DNA from: Diphasiastrum complanatum | Taxonomy: Eukaryota; Streptophyta; Lycopodiopsida; Lycopodiales; Lycopodiaceae | Direction of reading: 5' to 3' | Length of the DNA stretch: 64,000 nt | NCBI GenBank assembly: GCA_029204225.1 | Contig: CM055100.1 | Location: forward strand, 49,773,083 to 49,837,082 | Shown: positions 22,101 through 31,600 of the stretch, piece by piece | Layout of the letters: each line of letters begins with the position of its first letter | Position numbering within the stretch: position 1 is the first letter of the stretch | Translations under genes and position numbers: made by a program | Notes under the pieces: generated by a model | Told to the model about the DNA's origin: nothing | Seen by the model: the letters and a program-made list of their open reading frames with translations, nothing else | Databases searched by the model: none

Positions 22101-25100
22101 CAGATTCTATCATGGTATCAGAGCAAGGTTCCTAAGATCGGGATCTACGGAAGAAGTTATTGGTGCAGGTCATATCTGGTGCAGGTCACAACTGGAGCAG
22201 GCTTTACCTGAGGGCGACAGATCTGTTGCAGGTTCTTCTGAGGGCGGTAGCAGCTGTTACAGGTAGCTTCTGAGGGTGGCAGTACATGAACAGGTAGCTT
22301 TTGAGGGCGGCAGTACCTGAGCAGGTGGCTTCTGAGGGCGGCAGTACCTGAGCAGGTTATAGCAGGTGCAGGCAGTACCTGAGGGCAGCAGCAGCATCTG
22401 GTGCAAAAGTACCCGAGGCAGTAGTGATCAGATAGGCAGCACCTGAGGCAGCAGCGACCAGGACAGGTGTTCCTGAGGGCGGCAGCAGCTGGGGAAGGCC
22501 GTATCTGAGGCTGTAGAGACCAGGACAGGTGTTCCTGAGGGCGGCAGTAGTTGGGGAACGCAGTATTTGAGGCAACAACAATCAGACAGGTCTGATCTGA
22601 GGCAGCAGAGACCAGAACAGGTCTGATTCAGGGTAGATGCTCATTGGACAGTCAGTAATCTGGTTATTACAGGGAGGCAGAACTGAGGGAGGTGTTATCT
22701 GGGAAAGACAGCAACCAGATAGGCAGGATCTGGACAGGTGGTTTCTAGGGAAGGCAACAATTGGATAGGTCTCATCTAAGTTTGGCTAGGTACCTAAGTT
22801 AGTACCAATTTTGCTAGAATAGTATAGAATACTATTTTATCGTTATGCTAACACAGATTGCTATTTTGGAGACGTAGTAATTAGCGTAATTGCTTTTAAT
22901 TGTAGGCAAATAGCTTTTGCCTTAGAGTAAGTCCAGTCTCTATAAGAGCAGATGGGCGGCCTCCTTCATTCAGATCATCTCAGATCATAGTTCTTGTGAT
23001 TCATCTTCTTCCTCTTGAGTTTGGTGTTTTGTGAGTACTAATAAGATTAGTCTACTCCAAGTCTGATTCAGGGTAGGTGCTAACTGGACAGGCAGTGATC
23101 CGGTTATTACAGAAAGGCAGAACTGAGGAAGGTGTTATATGGGAAAGATAGCAACCGGATAGGCAGGATTTGGATAGGTGGTTTCCAGGGAAGGCAACAC
23201 ATTCATCTGAGGTAGATATCCTCAAAATTGTTGCATGCAAGTATATCCCATCATGACCAAAATGGGTCGGAACGTTCCGTTTCATATAAATTTAATTATT
23301 TTAATTATTTATATGAATTAAATCCTTCGTATTTTTTTTTTTTGAGGGCATCGTTCCGTTGGAACGCTTTCCAGAACGCGTTCCGTTCCGGAACGGGCAA
23401 CTAAGGTGCACACCGTATCATCAACTTATCCGTGAAGGATAAGGTTATTCCTTTGATCAGGAATGCAGTCGGGCCTAAGAATGCATGGGATATTCTTAGG
23501 AATAGATATGAAACGGTGAGCAATTCTCGAGTGTTCTTGAATAATAAACTTCATACCTTGAAAATGGAATCAGAAGAATCCATTACGGATTTTATTACCA
23601 GGGTGAAGGATCTAAGAGATTAGTTGTCTTCTATAGGGGAGATTGTACTCGATAATACTCTTGTACAAATTGTTTTGAATAGCTTACCATTTCAATATCA
23701 AAACTTTGTTATGACATTAAGTTTGAGGGAAAGATCGCCGACATTCGACGAGCTAAATGGGTTGCTACTTCAAGAAGAGTTACGAAGACAAAACTTGATG
23801 TCTAGGGAAGATTTCAAGGAGCTGGGTTTCTTTACCAAGGATCAAGGTAAGAAGGGCAAGAAAAAAGGAGGTAAAAAGGATCAGAAGCAGGAAGGCAAGG
23901 ACAATTTCAGAAAAAGGACACAGCATTTCATAGGAGAGAAGTTGCAAAGTGGTGAAGTAGAGTTGATCTACTGCGACACCAATGATAAAGTTGCAGATAT
24001 CTTCACAAAAGGACTTGGTCGTGAAAAATTTGAGAAGTTCAGGATACTCCTAGGTGTAATTCATAATCAATTATCCGTTAAGGGGGAGTGTTAGAATTAA
24101 TGGTTAATTAATTAATTGTAGAGGCCAGCCTGCGAGCTGGAAAGCCTATTTCTATTTTTAGTATAAGTCAAAGTCTAAGTTTGGCTAGGTACCTAAGTTA
24201 GTACCAATTTTGCTAGAATAGTATAGAATACTATTTTATAATTATGCTAACATAGATTGCTATTTTGGAGACTTAGTAATTAGCATAATTGCTTTTACCA
24301 AATGGTATTGTCGGCAAATAGGTACAGTAAGTCCAGTCTCTATAAGAGCAGATGGGTGCCCTCCTTCATTATTAATTCAATTCAGATCATCTCAGATCTT
24401 AGAAGCCCGTTCCGACCAAAATGGGATTTTACTTGTATTGTGTATAATTTGAGGACAAATGTGCATTAATCATGTTACAAAAGAGAAGAAACAATGTCCT
24501 ACTAGCAAGAGCTTCCCAATTGGTTTTATATAGGATTCCTGATTAGTCCTATCTCTTTGAAAACCAGTATCTTCCTTTTTTGCTTCATAAGAACAATGGC
24601 GAGGCCTTCATCAGAAAAATGAGCTGATGATGCTAGTGCTATATCCTGGTCAGGCTTTTTTTCCTAGATGGGTCTTCTTTATGCACCAACCATATTACAA
24701 CATTATATTGCATGGCATTGCAACTCTTCTCAATTTTTTTTTTTTTCACATATATGGTCCCATGATAATGGCCAGTCAGATGACAGAAAATGCCAGTAGT
24801 AAATCGTACTGATCTGAAGGCAGTTAGCTACTAAGCATCTTGCTGGTGTTCTTAAGTGTCCAACCTCTTTTATCTATGACATTCACTTTATATTCTGGAA
24901 AAAAATGAGCATGTGCTAGCAATATTTCAATGCAGAGATGTCATCTGTAAGACTTCCCCTGCAATCAGAGTAATATCCTTATGGGTATATATGTTTGATC
25001 ATTTGTCAGAAACAAAACTTAGTAGTCCAACACTGTATCTTGATTATTATTCGGAATTGTTTAGGCTGAACTTCCACGAGTGTGTATCAGAGGTCTATGT

Positions 25101-25631
25101 AAATTCAGGTGGTATATAATGGTATTGCCTTTTAAGAATTCAAGTTCACAAGTGGTAGCATGTGGCTGCAATCATGGTTTCTAGAGGGTTGAAGAAGCGT
25201 TAACTGAGCAATTGTTTCTCCTATTTACTAATCTGTACTGGGGGATTCATGTGCAGTTATAGGATGTTCAGCAATGAAGATGTCACTGTGGGGGCCTGGA
25301 TGCTGGCCATGAATGTGGACCATGAAAACAATCATGCACTCTGTGAAGCTACATGTAGCAGCACTTCGATTGCTGTTTGGGACATTCCTAAATGCTCTGG
25401 TATGGTTGATTTCTGGTTTTCATGGTGATTTAGGATGTGGATGTGTTCCTCTATATTGGTCTGTTTTTTTCCTACCTATTTACCAGGTTGTCGAATCCCT
25501 TCGGGTAGAATCAATTTGGATTTTTTTGATCATTTGTTTGGGCAGGTCTTTGCAATGCAGCAGAAAAATTACGAGAGCTTCACAAAGATCCAACATGCTC
25601 AAAGACTTCAACTATACCCCTTGATGATTGA
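10154..25631 (+). CDS. Beta-1,3-galactosyltransferase, GT31 family (seven exons)
   Basis: Type II Golgi enzyme transferring galactose from UDP-Gal in beta-1,3 linkage, as in arabinogalactan or N-glycan synthesis. Exons: 10154-10605, 14826-14978, 15291-15373, 15493-15592, 15840-15953, 25257-25399, 25546-25631. All introns are GT..AG and phases agree, giving 1131 nt (376 residues plus TGA). Start: ATG at 10154. Residues about 24-44 form a signal anchor after a basic stretch. The GT31 domain shows [29 protein letters not shown], the DxD metal site inside [12 protein letters not shown] (exon 3), [33 protein letters not shown] and, near the end, [11 protein letters not shown]. Length and motif spacing fit the clade of Arabidopsis galactosyltransferases 12-14 best (family knowledge). 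No stop or frameshift was found, so the gene looks functional although introns 1 and 5 hold about 13.5 kb, largely transposon sequence. The acceptor sugar is not predictable. Confidence 0.93.
10985..12495 (-). pseudogene. Internally deleted Copia element (gag, protease stub, RNase H) in intron 1
   Basis: On the - strand, gag runs from ATG at 12495 to 11869 with a UBN2-type domain ([34 protein letters not shown]) and a lysine-rich tail ending in a run of nine lysines. Next come a degenerate zinc knuckle (HYAKEC near 11790) and the protease motif [11 protein letters not shown] near 11610, where Gly of the D-S-G-A site is Ser. At about 11533 the frame jumps straight to the end of reverse transcriptase ([24 protein letters not shown]). 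RNase H then follows as broken frames to about 10985. Integrase and nearly all RT are missing. No flanking LTRs were recognised. Confidence 0.8.
13018..13100. repeat. TTC then CT microsatellite in GT31 intron 1
   Basis: About 23 bp of TTC repeats pass directly into 60 bp of uninterrupted CT. The open frames of Ser-Leu repeats are artefacts. Confidence 0.97.
14221..14370. mobile_element. Small fold-back (MITE-like) element with 11-bp direct repeats
   Basis: The direct repeat TTGATATGAAT at 14221-14231 and 14360-14370 flanks about 128 bp of strongly palindromic DNA. CACGGCACCTG, 14 T, AAACC, 14 A, CAGGTGC forms one hairpin (about 14246-14295), followed by GTACCACGGCACGTGTGCCGTGGTAC, itself a palindrome (14296-14321 region), and further CCACGGCAC/GTGCCGTGG units to 14355. 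The outer ends read inward as imperfect terminal inverted repeats (AAAGT..CCCACGGCAC against AAGTTCCCCACGGCAC). An 11-bp duplication is typical of Mutator-type insertions, but no transposase is present and the family is unknown. Confidence 0.7.
16690..17240 (+). pseudogene. Gypsy integrase C-terminal fragment
   Basis: Broken + strand frames read like the end of a Ty3/Gypsy integrase: [17 protein letters not shown], then [16 protein letters not shown] and [14 protein letters not shown] (about 16880-17000). This is the part just before the chromodomain or the end of pol in chromovirus-like elements. Stops at several points show decay. A purine tract (AAGGGAGG, about 17227-17234) follows and may mark the start of a 3' LTR, which was not found elsewhere. 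It lies upstream of the gag-to-integrase part of a similar element at 18262-21290, in the same orientation, so order has been shuffled or two copies are present. Confidence 0.65.
17869..17889. repeat. Short CT repeat
   Basis: About 21 bp of CT within a GC-richer stretch (17680-18130) of GT31 intron 5. The local open frames on both strands are low complexity and are not called as genes. Confidence 0.8.
18262..21290 (+). mobile_element. Ty3/Gypsy (chromovirus-like) gag-pol remnant in GT31 intron 5
   Basis: Order on the + strand: end of gag with a degenerate CCHC knuckle ([12 protein letters not shown] near 18385, first Cys lost), protease region (18564-18840; the expected D-S/T-G triad reads [10 protein letters not shown]), reverse transcriptase (about 19260-19900) with [28 protein letters not shown] and the catalytic YLDD (codons 19702-19713), and RNase H (about 20100-20400) with [14 protein letters not shown] and [10 protein letters not shown]. 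The integrase zinc finger follows (about 20520-20680, HxxxH..CxxC), then a core (20721-21287) with [17 protein letters not shown] and [10 protein letters not shown] before RNase H and integrase last is the Gypsy order. Many stops and frameshifts make it inactive. No LTRs were identified, so limits are approximate. Confidence 0.88.
21345..21420. repeat. Two-copy tandem repeat (about 36 bp)
   Basis: The motif GTCGTGATCTAGGATGTGTG followed by a segment ending GGCTTGGAGA occurs twice in succession just after the Gypsy remnant. Its role is unknown. Confidence 0.7.
21708..22112 (+). repeat. 5' LTR of the mini-Copia
   Basis: 405 bp, starting TGTTAGAATTA and ending ATTCTATCA directly at the primer-binding site. 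It is repeated at 24089-24400 (truncated) and in part at 22776-23061. Confidence 0.88.
22113..22124 (+). promoter_or_regulatory. Primer-binding site (initiator tRNA-Met), mini-Copia
   Basis: TGGTATCAGAGC abuts the LTR and is the exact plant Copia consensus. Confidence 0.88.
22150..23200 (+). repeat. Repetitive leader of the mini-Copia with an embedded partial LTR
   Basis: 22150-22620 is a degenerate array of a motif like CCTGAGGGCGGCAG alternating with AGCAGGT units. 22623-22766 recurs at 23062-23200, and between the copies lies an extra LTR piece (22776-23061) lacking its first ~70 bp and last ~40 bp. The order is therefore LTR, leader, partial LTR, leader, gag. This looks like recombination or template switching between two element copies. 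Confidence 0.7.
23255..23402. repeat. GTTCC/GGAAC-rich palindromic insert
   Basis: A block with many GTTCCG and CGGAAC words (23270-23285, 23349-23397) surrounds an AT-rich hairpin whose arms CATATAAAT and ATTTATATG bracket TTAATTATTTTAATT (about 23283-23316). A related piece, CGTTCCGACCAAAATGGG, sits just beyond the truncated 3' LTR at about 24407-24424. It may be a small non-autonomous transposon; no target duplication was confirmed. Confidence 0.5.
23410..24088 (+). pseudogene. Copia gag-RNase H fusion (mini-Copia)
   Basis: The frame starts without a clear ATG near 23410. A UBN2-type gag follows ([31 protein letters not shown], a TAG near 23621, then [19 protein letters not shown]) with a lysine-rich tail (about 23850-23900). 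At roughly 23915 the sequence passes in frame into the last ~40 residues of RNase H, ending [18 protein letters not shown], which in complete elements lies about 3 kb downstream. Only one stop interrupts the whole frame. The gag resembles the copy at 11869-12495 (- strand), so both belong to one lineage. Confidence 0.78.
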
Positions 25632-27640
25632 GATTTGAGTGGACAAGATTGATTATCCACTTTTTTTTGGCTTGAAAACTAGGAAAAAAAATATGATTCA
25701 TAGTGTACCATAATCTCTTTAGAGTCAATCATTTGCTGTACCATGCTATCAATTTTCCAAGGTCATTTCTTATTGCTAATCAAGAGGTGCCCTTCTTTTT
25801 TACTTCAATGCATTGCCTTGTAGTACCTCGATTGTCCTTCTACAGTTCTCATTTTTCCAGGAATTTACATCCATGATAATCTCAATTTTTTGTTACTTCC
25901 ATATAATACTGTAATGATGTACTTGTGGAAGACTTCTGAGATATGGCAGGACCAGGCCAGCCAGCTGAGCCACTTGCAATTTACAGCTTTTCTGTCTTCT
26001 ACAGAGAACAGGGCAGATCATTTGAATCACATACATAGCGTACTTAAATTAAGATGGTCATCTTGCACAATTTTTTATTTTTGAAGAAACTTCATACTTG
26101 CATATTTACTTACAAATCAGGAGTACTATGTGACAAAACTAGTATAATAACCATGGTATGCGACTTGGAGTGCGACAAAATATTGCAAGTGAAGGTACTA
26201 CTGGCATTCAGAAAATTAGTTTCCTTAATGCTAGTTAGATCCTAAAATATGTGCCATTCTAATTTCCATATGTTCACAAGTGGGTCTAATCATTATAACT
26301 TTCTTAGAAAGTATAAGGATGATATTAATGAAGATCAATGTCTTAGACACCCACTTCTCTTGATAATCAACGTCAATGTTATTAGAAAAAGAGGCAGTCA
26401 CTTTTTGGATACTTGGATATAATGTCTAAACAGTATTATCTAAAAGGGGTATTTTATCTTTCTTTTTATTATTATTGAACCCTAAGTGACAAGCCTTAGG
26501 TAACAAGGGTAATTTGTTAGCTTATTTTTAAGAAAGACTGTTTTTAGAATGCACTGCTTGAGTTTTATAATGCTAAGCAAAACACACACATTTCTGGGCT
26601 AACTATAAGGCTCTTTTATGCCTCCACAAAACCTTAGCCCTGATTTCAAATAAATTGTGCAAAATTCACATAAGAAGCCATAGTCCCACTTGGAACAACA
26701 CATGACAAAGTCCAGTGTAGTCATAGAAAACCAATTTGGATTATATTTTGATGTTGGCATTACACACCTTGATCTTGTCTAGGACCAATCTAGATGCCGC
26801 CTTTGGAACACCATCCTAGATGTTGCTCAATTTAATGAATAACTTAAAGAACACATATGCTAAAGATTTACAAATCATTTGGAAAGGTATGTTACTAACC
26901 TAGTCAAGTCGATGTGAATCATGAACTACGGATGCCAAATGCATCACATCAAAAATTCAATTGAATGTATACATTTCGTCTCCTTCTTGTGGGTCTTTGA
27001 GAATTTGCGAATGCTGTATTGTGTTAGCTCAGACCCCTTGGTATGGGTGGTATTCGGTTCATAGCTAGTTGCTTACCTCATACATAGGGTTCTTAAATAA
27101 GACATGTAGTATGTAAATCAAATAATTTTGACCCAAACAAGGTGATATACTAAATTTCTCAAAAGAAAAATGATGTGTTATACCAATAAATCTAGGTGAC
27201 TCTCACAACTGTGTGATTTTGTCGTGAACATGAATGTCATAACAAAGAACAAAATGTATTGTTCACTTAATTATTGGCAACTTAAGGCAATAGGATATGT
27301 GTAAGAAGTATACTATACAACATTGGAGAGGTTGTGACGAAGTCTCTCCATAGAACACAGGAGCCAGCCCCTAAGTTTAGTGAAGGCTTTGACATATTCG
27401 AATTGATTGGACTTTTCCTTTTCATAAAACTTTTGGACTAACCTAGAGTAATTGTGAAGCATATCCTAGAGACCAGACCAGATAGGATTTGGACTTAGAG
27501 CCGACCCAAAAATCTTAGCATTCCTAAGTTCCAGATAGACCAAACTAGAGTAGCATGACAAGAGAGCCAAAGTAAGGCTTCTACTTTACTAACAAGACCC
27601 AAGAGCCTTGGAAGCTCCTCCAGAGAGGAAAAGCCTACAA
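25632..27640. other. 3' flank of the GT31 gene and intergenic sequence
   Basis: The 3' UTR must begin at 25632, but no single polyadenylation signal stands out. The remainder is AT-rich with no supportable gene; short frames at 25890-26245 lack any recognisable domain. From about 26980 the sequence may already belong to the LINE 3' region described next. Confidence 0.5.
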
Positions 27641-27649
27641 ACCTAAAGA

Positions 27650-28795
27650 CCTCTGTGAGTAATGATTTTAGTAGTTCATTTTGATCACAAAAGAGAAGGG
27701 TGTGTTCTATACTGTCCAGGGCAATGCCACATCTGTCGCAGGTATCGTCAGATAGCCTCCACGTCAGAGCTGTCTCCCTCTGTCCATATAGCCTTGTGGG
27801 CTATTCTCCAAAGCAGTACGGACACCTTCGGATCCACAAAACCTCTCCAAAAGCCTCTAAAGAAACACTCCCAGTTTGTACCAGTCAGTCTGATGCCCCA
27901 TTTCTTGTTAAGTTAGTCTACCAACTCCTCGAGGATCTTCCCGTAGGCATTCCATCTCTGCCATAGATCTCTTCACTCATAGCTTAAGCAGAAAGGCATT
28001 CTTGGCCTCTCTCTCGTTCTTCCACTTACTCTTGTCCTAATTCCACAAGTCATCCCAATGAGAAATACCCTTACGAGATATTTTCCTGGTCACTTTGATA
28101 TCTATGTTCTCCACCTACCGTTGACCTCTCAATGACCAACAACTTAGCTCCAACAGTCTCCCATTTCGTCTCAAATCCTCATCCCTCCATACGAGTCCAC
28201 ACCCCACCTTCCTCCAGCCTTGTCACATGTCTCTAAAAAGATCACTACCCTTGCCTCTAAACTACTACCTTGACAAGAGGAGGTCCCAAAGGCTCCAGTT
28301 TCTCCATCTTGGGGCTTTGGTAGGAGCCCATTGCTTGGCAGCCTCTTGCAAAAGAAGAGCCCATGAATCTGTATGATTTGATGCTGCCTTGATCAGCCAA
28401 CTAGCCATACTCCTGGTTGCCATAAACTGGACATATGGAAGTCCCAACCCTCCACATTGCTTAGGGAGTACACATGTGGCCCAAGCAACTCCCACATAAC
28501 CTCTCCTCTCGAAATCCGAGAACCACAAAAAGTTTCTGCACATAGCCTCAAATCTTCGTAGGTCCACATCCGACTACCAACAAGCTAAGAAGTAGACCAC
28601 CTTCGGGATCACCAGGTGCTTCAAGACCAAAGCCCTGCCAGCCATATTTGCTTGTAAGTTTTTCCATCTATCCAAAGTAGGGCCAATTTCACTGCCATCT
28701 AGCATGCATGGAGTCTCCAAAACCCATTGATATCCCCAAGAACTTGAATACAGAGCCCTTATGCAAAAAGGAAATACTATGAGTAACATAATCCT
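27650..28795 (-). pseudogene. LINE (L1-type) reverse transcriptase C-terminus and zf-RVT remnant
   Basis: On the - strand, the 28789-28574 frame reads WKNLQANMAGRALVLKHLVI then PKVVYFLACW. The 28567-28265 frame continues FEAMCRNFLW..GYVGVAWATCVLPKQCGGLGL, the region after the RT domain in plant L1-like LINEs. Further on (about 27760-27660), WRLSDDTCDRCGIALDSIEH and LLFCDQ match the zf-RVT module. The 5' part (endonuclease, RT core) is missing, as is usual for 5'-truncated LINEs, and the frame is broken by stops. A poly-A tail was not located. The family works by target-primed reverse transcription. Confidence 0.75.
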
Positions 28796-28998
28796 TTCTT
28801 AAAGACTTGTTTTTAGAATAAAACCATTCTTTTTCCAAGATTATGTCTACGCTATCCAAATTCATGATATGAAAATCTAGCGGTTCAACATAATCCTAAA
28901 AAAATAACAAAACAATATTACCTGAAAAGCTACTAACCACCGTATATCATTTTCGGGTTGCACACTAAAGTTTAGACCCTCCGAGTTTGTCGTATTGC

Positions 28999-29560
28999 TT
29001 AATGCTCCCTTTCCAACGTTTTTTCCTTTATTATTTCTGATTTAATTAATTTGAGCATTAATATCAACTTTTCAACACTTTCATTTGTGATCTTATAAAA
29101 TTTTACGATAAACCACGATAAATGATTCCAATCTACAAATATGTTGTTACAATTACAATCATATGACAAAGTGCTAGCTTTTGAGTTATAAGTTTCAATG
29201 ATATCGTAAGGAATACCAATGATATTTTTCATACCCATGTTTAACACATCCCTCTCTAATTTGATTGGAAATGGTCAAGGAATCAAAAATTTTGTTAGGT
29301 GTACTTTTTCAAATGCCTTTTTTATAATTTTAAACATTGTGGCATACGCATCCCTGCTAATACCAAAATAATCACATGCTCCTTGAATCAATTTTCAGTC
29401 AATAATCTTACCATCTTCACTAATAAGATAGCCTCAATTAGTAAATATCGTTCATTGCTTAGTAGACTCGTCATTGACTTAGCTATTAGTACTGCACTGA
29501 AGATTTTACAATCATGTTATTGTCTTTCAGTTTTTGACGTGTAACTAATACTTATCCGCA
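28999..29560 (-). pseudogene. Unidentified protein-like remnant in the flank shared by the two element C copies
   Basis: On the - strand an open frame (29247-28999, 82 codons) is preceded, with one stop and one frameshift, by further protein-like sequence up to about 29540. Readable pieces are SLLSNERYLLIEAILLVKMV, DYFGISRDAYATMFKIIKKA, RDVLNMGMKNIIGIPYDI and DWNHLSWFIVKFYKI. I do not recognise the family. Most of it (29088-29700) is present again, inverted, at 53438-54049. Confidence 0.4.
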
Positions 29561-29700
29561 AAATAAGAATAACATTTATTAAAACAAATCACAATTAATG
29601 GTGCGCCAAATGAAACAAAAACACAAAAATATTTCAAAACAAAACCTTACTTGAAAGCCCAAATTCTTTTTTTCCGGTAACCTCCATTTAATAAAAGTTC

Positions 29701-30384
29701 TGTGAAAAATTGCCAACATTGGCAAATCTAACCATGTAGAATATTGTACATTTTGTCTATAATTTGGTTTCTAGAATATGGCCAAAGTGCCACATGGCAA
29801 TCTAGATTTAATGTAGGTTAGCTCGAGTCAAGAGGAGTGGTTGTGTCAATTTGGTAGAGATTCCTACTTTATAGGATCTAGACCTTGATTTGTGTTGAGA
29901 TTTTTACCAACCATGCACCTACCAAGCATGACTCTAGGATCCAGGCTAGGGTTTTATTTTAGGGCAAGAAAGTTGAGTCTACTTCCTTGTTACATGCTGG
30001 ATTTTCACCTAACTTAGCAAAGGAAGTGAGTTTTGCTATGTATTCCATCTCTCCATAGTGAGAAGATAGATTATTTTTGGAGCACATTGGCAACTCGAGT
30101 TTCTACTCTCATGCACATTGATTTTGGATGATCCAAATGAAACCAATACTTTGAAGACTTCAAACATAGCTTGCAGGCCGTACTACAGCCTGTAATACAC
30201 ACGTGCCAACTCGGATTTATGTCTATGATCTGTATTTTCATTATCACTGCTTGTTGTTTGTGAAATTGCCAATCTAGATCAAGTTTTTGGTAACTAGTTT
30301 TTTGATAGATTGGTAAGCAAGCACATAATAACTCTTTTGGATCATTTAAGATCCATTTTTGGTCCCCAAAGTATTGTACTTTCA
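29701..30384 (+). repeat. 5' LTR of element C
   Basis: 684 bp, starting TGTGAAAAATTGCC and ending TACTTTCA. It matches 35508-36100 and, inverted and nearly identical, 52754-53437. Confidence 0.92.
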
Positions 30385-30386
30385 CA

Positions 30387-30399
30387 TGGTATCAGAGCC
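30387..30399 (+). promoter_or_regulatory. Primer-binding site (initiator tRNA-Met), element C
   Basis: TGGTATCAGAGCC, two bases after the LTR; the exact plant consensus. Confidence 0.88.
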
Positions 30400-31005
30400 A
30401 AGTACAAGAGCTTTGATCATAGACCCATTCAAATCCATTTTTAGCAGTTTTGTGTGCTAAAAACTAGTCTTGTGAGAGCGAGCTAGAAGCCAAATTTTGG
30501 TGAGGGGATTTGATCTCTAAGTTGAAAGGGATCAAAATCCGTATTGTTCCCACGTGTGGGAATTTTTGAACCTGCATTTATTGCACCATTTTCATTTGGT
30601 TACAAAAAATTCAATTTGAGAGGTTTTGGTGTTATTTTAGGTGGAAGTCCTAGGATAATCTACCAAGATCATTTGCCAATGATTAGATTTGAATTTGTTT
30701 CATGGAATCTAGTAAATCTAGGCTGAGTTCAAGTCCTATTAAGGTCATATACAGGTCTTGAAAGTACACCAAGAAGGAAAAAAGAGGTTAAGTCATTTTT
30801 TTGTCCAAAAATAGCCAAGATTGGCAAGATTCGCTTGAGAGTAGTTTTCACATCATCTTCATCTTCATTCCAGCTTTGTGAGGGAGTGATAGAACTGTGA
30901 TTACAAGTCCATTTGTTGGATTAGAAATCAAATTTGAGTGAAACACTGCAAGTTAGAAACCTTTGGGAGTTTCAAGTTCAAACAAATCTATCTCTTGTTT
31001 GTAAG

Positions 31006-31600
31006 ATGAGATCTATTGGAGCATACCTTCTAGAAGCTAGTGAGAGGTTAAATTCTACTTATTATGCAATTTGGAAGGTTAGGATGGAGTCACTCATGGT
31101 GCTCCAAGACCTTTATGAGTTTCTGATTGAAGATGAAGATGAACCTCTAGGTGCACATAAATTAGTGAGATACAAAAAGAGATCTAGGCTAGCACTTCAT
31201 TGTGTGAAAATGAATGTGATCAATGATCCTTTAAGGGAAGTATCATCATGTAAAAGTGCTAAAGAGGCTTGGGAGTCTTTAAAATCAATTTATGAATCTA
31301 GTAACACTTCGAGGGTTCTCATGCCTAGGAATCAGATTCTGCAAAGCATGAAGAGGAGTGATGAGAGTGCACACGATTATGTGCTCAAAATCAAGTCTCT
31401 AAATAGGGAGTTAGCTTCCATTGGAGAGAAGATTAAGATGGAGAGCTTGTTCAAATTGTCCTTAATGGTCTAGGGAGTGGCTTTTCAAATTTGGTCCAAA
31501 GCTTTGTAATCCAAGACTCTTTGCCCACTATAGAAAAGCTTCATAGTGTATTAGTGGCTGAAGAGTGTAGGATGATGCACACCAATGCAAGAAGAAGATG
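31006..31600 (+). pseudogene. Copia gag (element C)
   Basis: ATG at 31006 follows about 600 bp of leader. The domain begins MRSIGAYLLEASERLNSTYY and includes WKVRMESLMVLQDLYEF, ALHCVKMN, AKEAWESLKSIYE and HDYVLKIKSLNRELASIGEK, the UBN2/retrotransposon-gag pattern. A frameshift near 31430 removes the end; the inverted copy keeps the frame further there (GELVQIVLNGLGSGF) but has its own stop. Similar gags lie at 51537-52133 and 63608-63913, both on the - strand. From 31600 to 32580 a long non-coding stretch precedes pol, with words such as TTCGCGAA repeated many times. Confidence 0.88.

Larger units (their letters stand above)
21708..24400 (+). mobile_element. Copia deletion derivative (mini-element: gag fused to RNase H end)
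   Basis: 5' LTR 21708-22112 (TGTTAG..TATCA), primer-binding site TGGTATCAGAGC at 22113-22124, a repetitive leader, gag from about 23410, polypurine tract TAAGGGGGAG at 24079-24088, and 3' LTR from 24089 cut off at about 24400. Integrase, RT and most of RNase H are absent, so it depends on other elements. The two LTRs match closely except for an indel-rich patch near 24300-24325. Because the 3' LTR is truncated, no target duplication can be shown. Confidence 0.85.
15954..25256 (+). other. Intron 5 of the GT31 gene (9.3 kb, nested retroelements)
   Basis: It begins AG|GTTTGG and ends GTGCAG|T. From left to right it holds plain sequence (15954-16690), a Gypsy 3' fragment (16690-17240), GC-rich and CT-repeat sequence (17560-18230), a Gypsy gag-pol remnant (18262-21290), a short tandem repeat (about 21345-21420) and a Copia deletion derivative (21708-24400). 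24401-25256 is plain sequence with no supportable gene. Confidence 0.85.
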
